From: Metabacillus halosaccharovorans
Lineage (GTDB): Bacteria > Bacillota > Bacilli > Bacillales > Bacillaceae
DNA length: 64,000 nucleotides
NCBI RefSeq assembly: GCF_002019635.1
Contig: NZ_KV917371.1
Span: forward strand, 1,842,001-1,906,000
Direction of reading: 5' to 3'
A program made the translations under genes and the position numbers. The notes beneath the pieces are model-generated. The model was not told the origin of the DNA. It did not search any database and was given only the letters and a program-made list of their open reading frames with translations. This document shows, piece by piece, positions 8,777-17,685 of the stretch (positions within the stretch are counted from its first letter, which is position 1; the number at the start of each line of letters is the position of its first letter).

Positions 8777-10717
8777 TTATGATCTTTTTACTTCATGTTG
8801 AATGTTTTGAATAAACTGCTCGAATGCGATTGTTTCTGATTTTTGTTCACCATACTTACGAACATTAACTGCATTTTCAGCAATTTCATTATCTCCAACT
8901 ACGAGCATATAAGGTATTTTTTGAATTTGCGATTCACGAATTTTGTAACCAATCTTTTCATCTCTGGAATCTAACTCTACTCGAAGTCCTGCCTCTTGAA
9001 GTTGTTCTTGGACCTTCTTCGCATAATCAAGATGAATAGCAGGTGAAACCGGAATAACCTGAACTTGTACCGGAGCTAACCATGTCGAGAATGCCCCTTT
9101 GTACTCTTCAATTAAGAATGCAACAAAACGCTCCATTGTTGATACAACACCGCGGTGGATAACAACCGGTCGATGTTGCTTTCCATCTTCTCCCACATAA
9201 TTCAAGTCAAAGCGTTCCGGAAGTAAGAAGTCTAATTGAACAGTTGATAACGTTTCATCTTTGCCAAGAGCTGTTCTTACTTGAACATCCAGCTTTGGTC
9301 CGTAGAATGCCGCTTCACCTTCTGCTTCAAAATAGTCATGACCTAATTCATCCATTGCACCCTTTAACATGCTTTGCGCTTTTTCCCACATGCTATCATC
9401 GTCAAAGTATTTTTCTTTATCTTCCGGGTCACGGTATGACAATCTGAATGAATAGTTTTCAATTCCGAAATCTTTGTAAACTGCTTCAATTAATCGAACA
9501 ACGCGAATGAATTCATCCTTGATTTGATCTGGACGCACAAAGATATGGGCATCATTTAATGTCATTCCACGTACACGTTGTAAGCCAGTTAGCGCACCTG
9601 ACATTTCATAGCGGTGCATTGTTCCAAGTTCAGCGATACGAATTGGCAGCTCACGATAGCTGTGAATATCATTTTTATAAATCATCATATGATGTGGACA
9701 GTTCATTGGACGAAGTACTAAGTCTTCATTATCCATTTCCATAATTGGAAACATATCTTCTTGGTAATGCTGCCAATGTCCGGATGTTTTATATAATTCA
9801 ACACTTGCCAAAACAGGTGTATAAACATGCTGGTAACCTAATCTTTCTTCCTTATCAACGATGTATCGCTCTACAATACGGCGTATAGTTGCACCTTTTG
9901 GAAGCCATAACGGTAAACCCTGACCTACTTTTTGTGATGTTGTGAAAAGACTAAGCTCTTTCCCTAATTTACGATGATCACGTTCTTTTGCTTCCTCCAA
10001 AATACGAAGATGCTCATCTAAATCAGCTTTTTTGAAGAAAGCTGTTCCGTAAATACGTTGAAGCATTTTGTTTTTGCTATCTCCGCGCCAATATGCACCT
10101 GCAACACTTAGTAATTTAAATTCTTTAATTTTACCTGTTGAAGGAAGATGCACTCCACGACATAAGTCAAAAAATTCTCCTTGTTCATATATTGAGACAG
10201 CTTCACCTTCTGGAATTGCTTCTAAAAGCTCTAATTTCAGAGGGTCCTGGATTTCTTCGTAACGACGCTGAGCTTCCTCACGACTTACTTCATTACGAAC
10301 AATTTCAAGATTTTCATTCACAATTTTTTTCATTTCTTTTTCAATGATTGGTAAATCCTCAGGTGTGATCGCCTGTTCCATATCAATATCATAATAAAAT
10401 CCATTTTCAATAACCGGTCCAATTCCCAGTTTAACGGGTTGGTCTTTGAACACACGTTTAATCGCTTGTGCCATTAAATGTGCAGTTGAATGGCGCATAA
10501 TCTCCAATGCTTCATCACTATCTTGTGTAACAATTTCAATGGCACCATCTTGTTCGATCGGTGTACGCAAGTCAATTAATTGACCATCTATTTTCCCTGC
10601 AAGTGATTTCTTTTTTAAACCAGGGCTAATGGATGCCGCAATATCTTCAGTTGTGGTACCTTTTGCAAACTCCTTCACAGCTCCGTCTGGAAACGCAATT
10701 TTTATAACGTCTGACAT
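8777..10717 (-). CDS. thrS: Threonine--tRNA ligase
   Basis: A 646-residue class II synthetase that charges tRNA-Thr. Domains in order are TGS (about 1-60), the second N-terminal editing domain ([15 protein letters not shown] with its HxxxH-type site), the catalytic core ([14 protein letters not shown], with zinc ligands in the core; [15 protein letters not shown]) and the anticodon-binding domain ([15 protein letters not shown] onwards). Length is standard. A GAAGGAGTGAACAAGG ribosome site precedes ATG. Expression is controlled by the Thr T-box upstream; a large palindromic repeat lies between that T-box and the gene. Confidence 0.98.
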   Translation of the reverse strand: MSDVIKIAFPDGAVKEFAKGTTTEDIAASISPGLKKKSLAGKIDGQLIDLRTPIEQDGAIEIVTQDSDEALEIMRHSTAHLMAQAIKRVFKDQPVKLGIGPVIENGFYYDIDMEQAITPEDLPIIEKEMKKIVNENLEIVRNEVSREEAQRRYEEIQDPLKLELLEAIPEGEAVSIYEQGEFFDLCRGVHLPSTGKIKEFKLLSVAGAYWRGDSKNKMLQRIYGTAFFKKADLDEHLRILEEAKERDHRKLGKELSLFTTSQKVGQGLPLWLPKGATIRRIVERYIVDKEERLGYQHVYTPVLASVELYKTSGHWQHYQEDMFPIMEMDNEDLVLRPMNCPHHMMIYKNDIHSYRELPIRIAELGTMHRYEMSGALTGLQRVRGMTLNDAHIFVRPDQIKDEFIRVVRLIEAVYKDFGIENYSFRLSYRDPEDKEKYFDDDSMWEKAQSMLKGAMDELGHDYFEAEGEAAFYGPKLDVQVRTALGKDETLSTVQLDFLLPERFDLNYVGEDGKQHRPVVIHRGVVSTMERFVAFLIEEYKGAFSTWLAPVQVQVIPVSPAIHLDYAKKVQEQLQEAGLRVELDSRDEKIGYKIRESQIQKIPYMLVVGDNEIAENAVNVRKYGEQKSETIAFEQFIQNIQHEVKRS

Positions 10718-10746
10718 CCTTGTTCACTCCTTCTTTGAAATGTGGA

Positions 10747-10847
10747 AGCGCCTCGATCAGCCCCGACCAGCATAAGACGCTCATGAATAGAAGGTGTTTT
10801 TTACCTTCCATTCATGAGCGGCTTATGACCTCGAGGGGCTAGGCGCT
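10747..10847. repeat. Palindromic intergenic repeat (REP/BIME-like) in the thrS leader
   Basis: Nested complementary arms run symmetrically around 10796-10802: AGCGCCT/AGGCGCT (10747/10841), AGCCCC/GGGGCT (10759/10835), CATAAG/CTTATG (10771/10822), GCTCATGAAT/ATTCATGAGC (10779/10810) and GAAGGT/ACCTTC (10790/10803). This forms a hairpin of about 100 nt. I recall very similar GCGCCTAGCCCC...TCATAAG elements scattered between genes in other Bacillus genomes. Here it sits in the transcribed thrS leader, between the T-box terminator and the ribosome site. Confidence 0.85.
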
Positions 10848-10904
10848 GGAACTAGACACCGACACTAATTACTAACTTAGCATCAGGGCTTGCTCTGAAA
10901 ATAA

Positions 10905-11216
10905 ATAAAACTCGCCCCCTAAAAAGGGACGAGTTTAATAAACTTAGTCAATGGATCGTGGTTCCACCCTTGTTCCCAAAGTCTGTAAAAATCATCATTC
11001 ATGCATTTCATAAGTAAGCTGAATAAGACTTTGGCTCAACATCGATAACGGGAAGACCGTCAGCTATTAATAAGTTAGAATGTAACTGTTCACAACTGAA
11101 GTTTAAAGGTGGTAAGTTTGCTCATCGTGTTAGGAAGGTTTCAGCATTTCCTTCCCTCTCTGGGAACCGTACAAACAAGCTCATGTCCTTATCATGACAG
11201 ATCATTTGTTCAATTA
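10905..11216 (-). promoter_or_regulatory. T-box leader (Thr) of thrS
   Basis: On the minus strand the T-box AAGGGTGGAACCACG is at 10957-10971, followed by a terminator (AAACTCGTCCC/GGGGGCGAGTTT, about 10908-10936). In Stem I, aligned with the pheS leader, the specifier triplet is ACC (11111-11113), which codes for threonine; a second ACC follows directly. Uncharged tRNA-Thr would allow read-through into thrS. Confidence 0.93.
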
Positions 11217-11223
11217 TTACGTT

Positions 11224-11252
11224 ATTATAAATTGTTTTTCCGATAAAATCAA
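11224..11252 (-). promoter_or_regulatory. SigA promoter of the thrS T-box leader
   Basis: On the minus strand TTGATT (11247-11252) and TATAAT (11224-11229) are separated by 17 bp. Confidence 0.75.
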
Positions 11253-11303
11253 GACGATATTTAAGCTATACTATGTACGATGTACTTTTAATCACATCTA
11301 TGT

Positions 11304-12128
11304 TTATTTGTAAAAATCCTCCAACCGATGGATTGTGACTCTCTCTTCAAATATATTTAAGATTGTTTGAATCATGCCATCTAGAGAATCATTTGCATAG
11401 AGAGAAATCTTTACAGGAACCATTGATACCAATGGCGCTAATAACTTTGTATCTATATACATGGGATGTTTGTATACAAATTCCTTATCAATTAACGTCT
11501 TTAAATCCTTATCAGATATCAAACACTTGTTTTCGTTATAAATCACATATTCTTTATCATACACAAGGTGAACCCTCGGGATTTTGCTTTCATTTTCACA
11601 TAAATATTCTCGTAAACTTTGTATGAAATTTTGATATTCCTGTTCCATCTTATATTCCTCAATCGCAATTTCCACATAGTCTCTTAAACTACTAAGATAT
11701 TTTTGCAATCGGAACTTTTGAAAGGACGAATAGGTGAAATATAAATCTGGACGCAAAAATTCCTCTAATGCCTCTTTTACAAAGTGTTCTCTTGGTGCTA
11801 ATTTTTGCACATTCGGGATTTCTTCCCTTTCTCCCTCAATTATAGATTGTGTAATATGTAAAATCTGTTGTTGTTCCTCTTCATCTGAAAAATAATAAAG
11901 TTCTTTCAGCATGTTCATAATCAAATGCTGCTCTTTATGACAAATAATAAATTGAGTAAGACCCGGTATAACAAATTGCTCTAGTGTGATATCCCAAGAT
12001 TTCGGGGTGATTTTTATACACTGATTGTTTACTAATTGTAGCTCAGATAAAGCTGTTTCAGATATTGAACGAAAAATTGAATACATCGTCCTTGCCTCTT
12101 TCGGAGACCCAAATAATATCTCAAGCAT
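11304..12128 (-). CDS. ytxC: Putative sporulation protein YtxC
   Basis: A 274-residue protein of the YtxC family, known only from spore-formers and of undefined function. It begins MLEILFGSPKEARTMYSIF and has a charged, helical centre (EEEQQQILHITQSIIEGEREE) and a C-terminal LLAPLVSMVPVKISLYAND. I moved the start to ATG 12128, which has a GGGGGG site 5 nt upstream, instead of the longer open frame to 12158. As in B. subtilis it lies between dnaI and thrS. The 147-bp gap to dnaI shows no clear terminator. Confidence 0.9.
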   Translation of the reverse strand: MLEILFGSPKEARTMYSIFRSISETALSELQLVNNQCIKITPKSWDITLEQFVIPGLTQFIICHKEQHLIMNMLKELYYFSDEEEQQQILHITQSIIEGEREEIPNVQKLAPREHFVKEALEEFLRPDLYFTYSSFQKFRLQKYLSSLRDYVEIAIEEYKMEQEYQNFIQSLREYLCENESKIPRVHLVYDKEYVIYNENKCLISDKDLKTLIDKEFVYKHPMYIDTKLLAPLVSMVPVKISLYANDSLDGMIQTILNIFEERVTIHRLEDFYK

Positions 12129-12275
12129 GTTTGTCCCCCCTATTTGCCAGCACTTCAATCTATGTATATGGGGGAGATTTCTTATTTAGAAGTAAATAAA
12201 TGGGTTTACATTAGAAAAAAAACTACCTCATGTTTTGAGATAGTCGATTCGAGAATCTATAAAGCAACTTCCTTA

Positions 12276-13214
12276 TTACCCTCTTCTGTTTCTACCGATC
12301 AGTTCAATGGGAACGGTCATATGTTTTATCCGTTCCATAATCCTTGCTGCTTTAACCGGTTCTTCTTCTCCACGTTGGGAAATGGAAAGATGATGTTGAA
12401 GTTGTTTTAGGTTAAAATTTGATGAAATAAAAATAGGCAGATTTTCAAGCATTCGATACTGTAGAATTGTTCCCAGAACTTCATCCCGTGCCCAGCTTGA
12501 TACAGATTCTGCACCTAAATCATCCAGCATCAATACCGGTATTTTTTTCACCGCATCCAGCTTTTCATCGAGTGATGAATTTTGAAACGACCCCTTTAAT
12601 TCCCTCATAAATTCCGGTACATAAACAAGCATTGAAGGTACTTTATGTGAGGCAAGTTCATTTGCGATAGCACCTAAAATATACGTTTTGCCTACTCCGA
12701 AGGATCCGTACAAGTAGATACCTTTTGGATGGCTTCCACTGTTATAAGCCTCTACAAAATCCTGAGCGATACTAATAACCTGAAGGCGGCTTGTTTCCTC
12801 GACATCAACATCGATCTTGTCAAACTGTGCTTCAAGAATGTCCTTTGGAATGTACATACTTTTAATAAGTGCCTCATTTTTTTTCCTTTCATCTTGAAGC
12901 TCTTTTGTTGGGCATTTATCATATTGAATATCAATGATTCGACCTTGTATGATTAAACGGGGATGATAGCCTTGCAATAAATTTTTGCATTTAGCCAAAG
13001 ATGGACACATTTCACAGTTTTTGCTTTGATTAATAAATTCATAAAGCTTCATTAAACTCCTGTTAATCATTCCGTCTTCAATTTCTGTTGAGTGCTTAGT
13101 AATAAATGCTTGTATATCAGGATTATTTAACACCTGTTTCTTTAAATCGTTGTATCGTTCATTAAAATCAGGTCTGCTCGTTAATTTTTTTAATGATTTG
13201 CTCATATGTTCCAT
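12276..13214 (-). CDS. dnaI: Primosomal protein DnaI, helicase loader
   Basis: DnaI is an AAA+ ATPase that, with DnaD and DnaB, loads the replicative helicase DnaC at oriC and at stalled forks. The 312-residue protein has an N-terminal helicase-binding domain with a zinc-binding cluster (CEMCPSLAKC), then the AAA+ domain: Walker A GSFGVGKTYILGA, Walker B VLMLDDLGAES and sensor SSNFNLKQL. The start is 4 bp after the dnaB stop, so the two genes are translationally linked. ATG 13214 matches the length of B. subtilis DnaI; GGAGG lies 12 nt upstream. Confidence 0.97.
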   Translation of the reverse strand: MEHMSKSLKKLTSRPDFNERYNDLKKQVLNNPDIQAFITKHSTEIEDGMINRSLMKLYEFINQSKNCEMCPSLAKCKNLLQGYHPRLIIQGRIIDIQYDKCPTKELQDERKKNEALIKSMYIPKDILEAQFDKIDVDVEETSRLQVISIAQDFVEAYNSGSHPKGIYLYGSFGVGKTYILGAIANELASHKVPSMLVYVPEFMRELKGSFQNSSLDEKLDAVKKIPVLMLDDLGAESVSSWARDEVLGTILQYRMLENLPIFISSNFNLKQLQHHLSISQRGEEEPVKAARIMERIKHMTVPIELIGRNRRG

Positions 13215-13217
13215 ATT

Positions 13218-14687
13218 CTACTCATTCCTCCTTTCATTCATTTCACCGTTTTTATTATCCTTATATTTTTTTATTCGATCAAATAATTTCTTCTTTTCTA
13301 ATTCGAATTGCGCCAAATTCTTTTTCTCTACTCCCTCTTTGTCTTGTTGCTGTTCTTCTTTGTCTGTATTACCTTCGCCATCTTTTAACCATTCTGGAAG
13401 GATTTCCTTTCGAATTGGCGTTTTCTTACTTTGAGTTTTTTTCTTGGATGTTGTTTTTTCCTCTGCCCATTGTTGATATTGACGATGTTCCTGTTTCGCT
13501 AAGTCCATTGCTTCCTTCACGGTTTTAACTTGTTTTCTTGTCCAATGACTTGCAATTTTTTGAACATAAGCTCTTGTAAGCTTCATATCTGTTTTCAGCA
13601 TAACGTAATAAATCAGTACATTCACAACACCCGGCTCAAGCTTTTGTTGAACCATGACCTCTTCAATAATTTGCAAATCACCCACAGCAGGCGGGACTCC
13701 TCCTGCAACATCCGTTAAAAATTGTCTTGGTGAAATGGTTTCTAATTGAACCATTAGTTCTTCTTCTTTTGATAACTGTTTTTTGTTAAGCTTTGACCGT
13801 AATGTAATAGGTTGTTTCTTATCCACAAGGTTCGGTAATTCATCTCCCACTTGGAATTGATACCAGTCTCTCGCTGATTTTCTGAGCAATTCTACATCAA
13901 TCATATCATCCTGATCAAGACTTGACATGGCCACATTTTTCATATCAACTGCACCAATTCCATATAGATAAGACAGCTTTTTTATCACCTCTTTTATAGG
14001 AGGTGTAAAAGCTTTTGGAGAAATAAGCGCATCTGATAAACCGGAGAAAAATAAATCGAAGTCAAATGAAGCATCTGATATTTCCAATGTAGACCGACTA
14101 TCTGACTGAAGGTATTCTCTCTCATTTTCAAGTGTTAGATCATCCATTGTTTCCTTATTTACTCTACCCATCATTTCTGCAGAGCGAACGGAATCAAACA
14201 CATCGTCAAACGATTTCGTAATCTCCTTCATTCCCTCTTCCATTTGATCATCTGAAAAAAATCTTTTTAGTTGTAAAAACTTATTTCGACCAACACGATT
14301 ATACAGATAAATATTTAATACACCATCTTGAAAAAACTCATTAGGTCGAATAGGTGTCTGTAACTCGTATACATATCTTTTCACACCATCAACTTCATCT
14401 AGATATGTTTTCAGCAATCCTAGTCCTTCTAATTTTATTCGTTCATGATAAATTTCCCGCAAATTACTTTGCATTAGAGTCATTAAACTGTGATGAGTCG
14501 TTTCAACACTCCAAATGCGATTTTGCTCTAATTCTCCCCATAAAGTCATATAAAGACTAAAAGATTTTGAACCTATTAACGGCTGATAAAGTAATGTCAT
14601 GATTTTTCGATCTAAGTCTTGTAGAACTGATTTACTTTTAACTGTATATCGATCAATAGCAAGCAGTTCTTTCCAATGCTGTTCCAT
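13218..14687 (-). CDS. dnaB: Replication initiation and membrane attachment protein DnaB
   Basis: This is the Firmicute DnaB (helicase co-loader, not the E. coli helicase), which bridges DnaD and the membrane during origin melting. The 489-residue protein begins MEQHWKELLAIDRYTVKSKS and contains PLIGSKSFSLYMTLWGELEQ, then DnaB/DnaD-type (DDBH) helical domains and a basic, low-complexity C-terminus with KKKTQSKKTP. I chose ATG 14687 by alignment with B. subtilis DnaB; the frame is open to 14720. It is the first gene of dnaB-dnaI. Confidence 0.96.
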   Translation of the reverse strand: MEQHWKELLAIDRYTVKSKSVLQDLDRKIMTLLYQPLIGSKSFSLYMTLWGELEQNRIWSVETTHHSLMTLMQSNLREIYHERIKLEGLGLLKTYLDEVDGVKRYVYELQTPIRPNEFFQDGVLNIYLYNRVGRNKFLQLKRFFSDDQMEEGMKEITKSFDDVFDSVRSAEMMGRVNKETMDDLTLENEREYLQSDSRSTLEISDASFDFDLFFSGLSDALISPKAFTPPIKEVIKKLSYLYGIGAVDMKNVAMSSLDQDDMIDVELLRKSARDWYQFQVGDELPNLVDKKQPITLRSKLNKKQLSKEEELMVQLETISPRQFLTDVAGGVPPAVGDLQIIEEVMVQQKLEPGVVNVLIYYVMLKTDMKLTRAYVQKIASHWTRKQVKTVKEAMDLAKQEHRQYQQWAEEKTTSKKKTQSKKTPIRKEILPEWLKDGEGNTDKEEQQQDKEGVEKKNLAQFELEKKKLFDRIKKYKDNKNGEMNERRNE

Positions 14688-14726
14688 ACCCCTCAACCTT
14701 TCATCCCTATTATAAAACACACCACT

Positions 14727-14764
14727 GAAAAAAGAGCTGAAGGATTTCTCTCCATTAGCTCTTT
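14727..14764 (-). terminator. Terminator after nrdR
   Basis: On the minus strand AAGAGCTAATGGAG pairs with the following CTTCAGCTCTT, and a T-run follows; this separates nrdR from dnaB. Confidence 0.8.
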
Positions 14765-14770
14765 CATCAC

Positions 14771-15229
14771 TTATCTTACTTTCTTTATTAGATCTGTTAA
14801 TTCCTCAATAAAGACATTTATATCTTTAAACTGTCTATAGACTGATGCAAACCGCACATATGCAACTTCATCTATTCTAGCCAGCCTATCCATTACCATT
14901 TCGCCTACTAATTCACTGTTAACCTCAGAAACACCTTGATTTCTGAGCTCTTTCTCAATTTCATGAACAATGTCTTCAAGCTTTTGCAAAGGAACAGGTC
15001 TCTTTTCACAAGCTTTGATGAGACCTCTTAAGATTTTCTCTCGACTAAATTCTTCTCTTGTTCCTTCTTTCTTCACAACAATTAAAGGAAATTCTTCGAC
15101 TTTTTCAAATGTTGTAAAACGATATTGACACTCTTCACATTCACGGCGTCTGCGTATTGATCTACCTTCATCTACAGGTCTAGAATCCAATACCCTTGTC
15201 CCATTATGCTGACACGAAGGACATTTCAT
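14771..15229 (-). CDS. nrdR: Transcriptional repressor NrdR
   Basis: NrdR senses ATP/dATP through an ATP-cone and represses ribonucleotide reductase genes at NrdR boxes. The 152-residue protein has the zinc ribbon (C3, C6, C31, C34) followed by the ATP-cone ([23 protein letters not shown] ... [15 protein letters not shown]). Length is standard. It lies upstream of dnaB, as in B. subtilis (ytcG). No NrdR box was found in the window, which contains no nrd genes. Confidence 0.97.
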   Translation of the reverse strand: MKCPSCQHNGTRVLDSRPVDEGRSIRRRRECEECQYRFTTFEKVEEFPLIVVKKEGTREEFSREKILRGLIKACEKRPVPLQKLEDIVHEIEKELRNQGVSEVNSELVGEMVMDRLARIDEVAYVRFASVYRQFKDINVFIEELTDLIKKVR

Positions 15230-15277
15230 ATGACCAACTCCTTCTTTACGTCATATCCAGGTTTATGACCCAGGTCT

Positions 15278-15676
15278 TTATCTTCCACTTTTTCCTGCAC
15301 CAACAAATGTTTCTTTTTGATCAAGCTTCTTATATAAATCAAGAATGATTTTTTTACTGTAACCAAAGTCTGTTGGTAACACAGTATTTGTGGTGGCAGT
15401 CAGATCAACAGCTGTTTCAAAAGGACGCACAGAAATAACCGTTACAATTAAAAATGCCTTTCTAGGGCGGTCAATGTTCACGCTCATTTCTCCACGTTCT
15501 TCTGATACCGAAGTCACTGTCATCCCCGGGTTTTGCTCAATTAATTCCTTTACTGACTGCAATGCTTTTTTATTTGTTGTTTTATAATAACGGCTTTGCA
15601 AGTCTGGATTATAATGTTTATCCCTTGTTTCTTGATGCGTGCTAAAAAAATCCTTAATTTTATTCACAAAACTCAT
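15278..15676 (-). CDS. Uncharacterised small cytosolic protein
   Basis: I do not recognise a named family with confidence. The 132-residue soluble protein starts MSFVNKIKDFFSTHQETRDKH. It has a central beta-rich part (MTVTSVSEERGEMSVNIDRPRKAFLIVTVISV) and a C-terminus TNTVLPTDFGYSKKIILDLYKKLD. The layout loosely recalls DUF1499-type proteins, where a strand-rich domain ends in a GYS-containing helix, but I would not assign it. It lies between nrdR and speD in the same direction, where B. subtilis has no gene that I recall. Codon use looks like its neighbours, and the ATG has an AAGGGGAA ribosome site, so it is likely a real gene. Confidence 0.8.
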   Translation of the reverse strand: MSFVNKIKDFFSTHQETRDKHYNPDLQSRYYKTTNKKALQSVKELIEQNPGMTVTSVSEERGEMSVNIDRPRKAFLIVTVISVRPFETAVDLTATTNTVLPTDFGYSKKIILDLYKKLDQKETFVGAGKSGR

Positions 15677-15760
15677 TTTAGAATTCCCCTTTATTATTTA
15701 TTTTTCCCTTTATGTATGAAAAGTTATTCTATTACTATCATACTGAAATTTTCCGATAAT

Positions 15761-15794
15761 AAAAAGAGGTGCAGATTAAATAATCTACACCTCT
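15761..15794 (-). terminator. Terminator after speD
   Basis: On the minus strand AGAGGTGTAGATTA pairs with TAATCTGCACCTCT (one mismatch) and is followed by T5. Confidence 0.9.
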
Positions 15795-15811
15795 GAATGT
15801 TTTGTTTCAAA

Positions 15812-16198
15812 TTAAAGAGCTTTCGCTTCCGCTTGCTTTACTTGTACAGGTCCCATACCTCTTGGTATTTCGATATTTTCACGTGTTTGTGCACCTAAAG
15901 ACTCCGCAATATGGTCTGCAGCAATATTTGGATCTAAATCACCACAAGTGTAAACATCAATACTTGCATAACCATGCTCCGGAAAACTATGAATGGTTAA
16001 ATGAGACTCAGAGATGATAACAACTCCACTTACTCCTTGTGGAGCAAATTTGTGGAAAGCAACCTCTCTAATTTCTGCACCTGACTTTAACGCCGCATTT
16101 ACAAATGTTTTTTCAATGTAATCCATGTCATTTAACTTATCAAAATCGCATCCCCATAATTCTGAGATTACGTGTCTACCCATTGTTTCCATATTCAT
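15812..16198 (-). CDS. speD: S-adenosylmethionine decarboxylase proenzyme
   Basis: SpeD decarboxylates SAM to give the aminopropyl donor for spermidine synthesis. It is a class 1B (prokaryotic) AdoMetDC of 128 residues that cleaves itself to form a pyruvoyl cofactor. The processing site is the Glu-Ser bond in [12 protein letters not shown] (Ser65 becomes pyruvoyl), followed by His70 and the later Cys in YTCGDLDP. In B. subtilis speD is co-transcribed with gapB; here it also has its own promoter and a structured leader containing an anti-Shine-Dalgarno element. The ribosome site is AAAGGGGGA, close to the ATG. Confidence 0.98.
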   Translation of the reverse strand: MNMETMGRHVISELWGCDFDKLNDMDYIEKTFVNAALKSGAEIREVAFHKFAPQGVSGVVIISESHLTIHSFPEHGYASIDVYTCGDLDPNIAADHIAESLGAQTRENIEIPRGMGPVQVKQAEAKAL

Positions 16199-16331
16199 GG
16201 ATCCCCCTTTAACTAGTTTTTACATGAATTCTTCGCGTATGGTATGTGTACTACCACGGGGGAAAGTTAGTCCAGAGAGGTCCTAACCCTTTAAGTAGCC
16301 TTAACACCTTGGCTTTGATAAGAAGTTCACG
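16199..16331 (-). promoter_or_regulatory. Structured 5' leader of speD (candidate riboswitch)
   Basis: The 133-nt leader can form a closing stem P1 (16320-16331 with 16223-16233, 11 bp with one bulge and one G-U) that starts at the predicted transcription start. It encloses three hairpins: P2 AGCC/GGCT (16311-16314 with 16297-16300), P3 GTTAG/CTAAC (16283-16287 with 16266-16270) and P4 TGGTA/TACCA (16252-16256 with 16240-16244). Between P3 and P4 lies TCCCCC (16258-16263), the exact complement of GGGGGA in the ribosome site (16202-16207). It is not a SAM-I box: the conserved core of that class is missing. Confidence 0.6.
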
Positions 16332-16337
16332 AAAAAT

Positions 16338-16366
16338 AGTATACTTTGTTTGTATATGTTTTGCAA
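16338..16366 (-). promoter_or_regulatory. SigA promoter of speD
   Basis: On the minus strand TTGCAA (16361-16366) and TATACT (16338-16343) are separated by 17 bp; the predicted start is about 16331. Confidence 0.8.
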
Positions 16367-16472
16367 CAAACTTTTGAAAAATTATTTGTCATATCTTAGT
16401 TAAAGGGTTTCATCCAACATGATCATGCATTTATTACTTTTTCCGTAGGAATCTTAATTATCCGTTAAATTC

Positions 16473-17492
16473 TCATACACCTAATAATTGTGACATACTT
16501 TTTTCTACCATTTTTGTTAAATCAACTACTCTGCATGAGTATCCCCATTCATTATCATACCACGCCAGTACCTTCACTTTATGATGATCAATGACCATAG
16601 TTGATAAACTATCGACGATTGCTGAGAAGGGGTTTGTATTATAATCAACGGATACTAGAGGCTCTGTAGAATAATCAAGAATGCCTTTTAATGATGTTTG
16701 TGATGCTGATAAAAAGGCATGATTAATTTCATCTGCCGTAACAGATTTATCCACATCAACAACCAAGTCAACAAGTGATACATTCGGTGTTGGTACTCTT
16801 AGTGCCATTCCATGAAGTTTGCCTTTCATTTTAGGCAAGACCAGCTCCAGAGCTTTTGCAGCACCAGTTGTCGTAGGAATGATCGACTGTCCGCAGGCCC
16901 TTGCTCTCCTTAAATCTTTATGCGGATTGTCAATATTTCTTTGGTCATTCGTGTACGCATGAACGGTTGTCATAAGACCATTTCTTATTGTAAACTCCTC
17001 ATCAAGTATCTTTATGACAGGGGCTAAACAGTTCGTGGTACACGAAGCATTTGATATAATTATATGCTCATTCGCATTATAATTTTGTTCATTTACTCCC
17101 ATAACAATTGTGATATCTTCATCCTTTCCCGGTGCTGTTAGTATCACTTTTTTTGCTCCAGCATTCACATGTAGTATCGCCTTTTCTTTATGATTAAATT
17201 TGCCTGTTGCTTCTATAACAATATCGATATTTAACCGCTTCCAAGGAAGCTCTTCAGGATTCCGCTCATCCAACAATAACACCTTTCGACCATTCACGAC
17301 TAAATGATTGTCCATAGCGATCACACTACCCTCGAAAGCTCCATGATTTGTATCATAATTAATTAAATGTGCCAGCGTTTCTGCAGGGTAGCTTGCATTG
17401 ATCGCTTTTATGTTTAACCCTTCTGAAATAGCTCGTCGAAAAACCATTCTCCCTATTCGACCAAATCCATTTATTGCTATATTAGTCACCAT
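16473..17492 (-). CDS. gapB: Glyceraldehyde-3-phosphate dehydrogenase, gluconeogenic GapB type
   Basis: A 339-residue GAPDH with the N-terminal Rossmann motif INGFGRIGRMVFRRA and the catalytic cysteine in SNASCTTNCLAP. The sequence INASYPAETLAHLINYDT right after the first fold is characteristic of Bacillus GapB, the NADP-preferring enzyme that works in the gluconeogenic direction, rather than GapA. Its position next to speD is the same as in B. subtilis. In that species CcpN represses gapB on glycolytic carbon; I did not identify a CcpN site. The ATG has an AGGGAGGATTTTT ribosome site. Confidence 0.95.
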   Translation of the reverse strand: MVTNIAINGFGRIGRMVFRRAISEGLNIKAINASYPAETLAHLINYDTNHGAFEGSVIAMDNHLVVNGRKVLLLDERNPEELPWKRLNIDIVIEATGKFNHKEKAILHVNAGAKKVILTAPGKDEDITIVMGVNEQNYNANEHIIISNASCTTNCLAPVIKILDEEFTIRNGLMTTVHAYTNDQRNIDNPHKDLRRARACGQSIIPTTTGAAKALELVLPKMKGKLHGMALRVPTPNVSLVDLVVDVDKSVTADEINHAFLSASQTSLKGILDYSTEPLVSVDYNTNPFSAIVDSLSTMVIDHHKVKVLAWYDNEWGYSCRVVDLTKMVEKSMSQLLGV

Positions 17493-17650
17493 AATAAAAA
17501 TCCTCCCTCTCCATATATGTCATACTAATAATCAATAAACCCTAATTAGTATAACACATTATATGTAAATATAGATCGTTTTTTTCATCCTTGTAAAGCA
17601 TATTTTTAAAATGGGCATTATTAATACTTATTGGTAAAAGGTTAAAAAGT

Positions 17651-17682
17651 AAAAAAAAGAGACATATAATAGTCTCTTTTTT
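17651..17682 (-). terminator. Terminator after coaE
   Basis: On the minus strand AAAAGAGAC/GTCTCTTTT with a 7-nt loop is followed by a T-run, just beyond the coaE stop. Confidence 0.9.
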
Positions 17683-17685
17683 CGT

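Noticed and set aside
12144-12410. Plus-strand ORF opposite the ytxC/dnaI boundary
   Set aside because: It overlaps the start of ytxC and the end of dnaI in antisense; composition is Phe/Tyr-rich and there is no ribosome site.
13150-13528. Two plus-strand ORFs opposite dnaB
   Set aside because: Phe/Ser-rich translations of the antisense of a Lys/Glu-rich gene; typical shadow ORFs.
16199-16331. SAM-I (S-box) riboswitch for the speD leader
   Set aside because: Only a short TTCTTATCAA resemblance at the 5' end; the conserved core and kink-turn sequences of SAM-I are absent.
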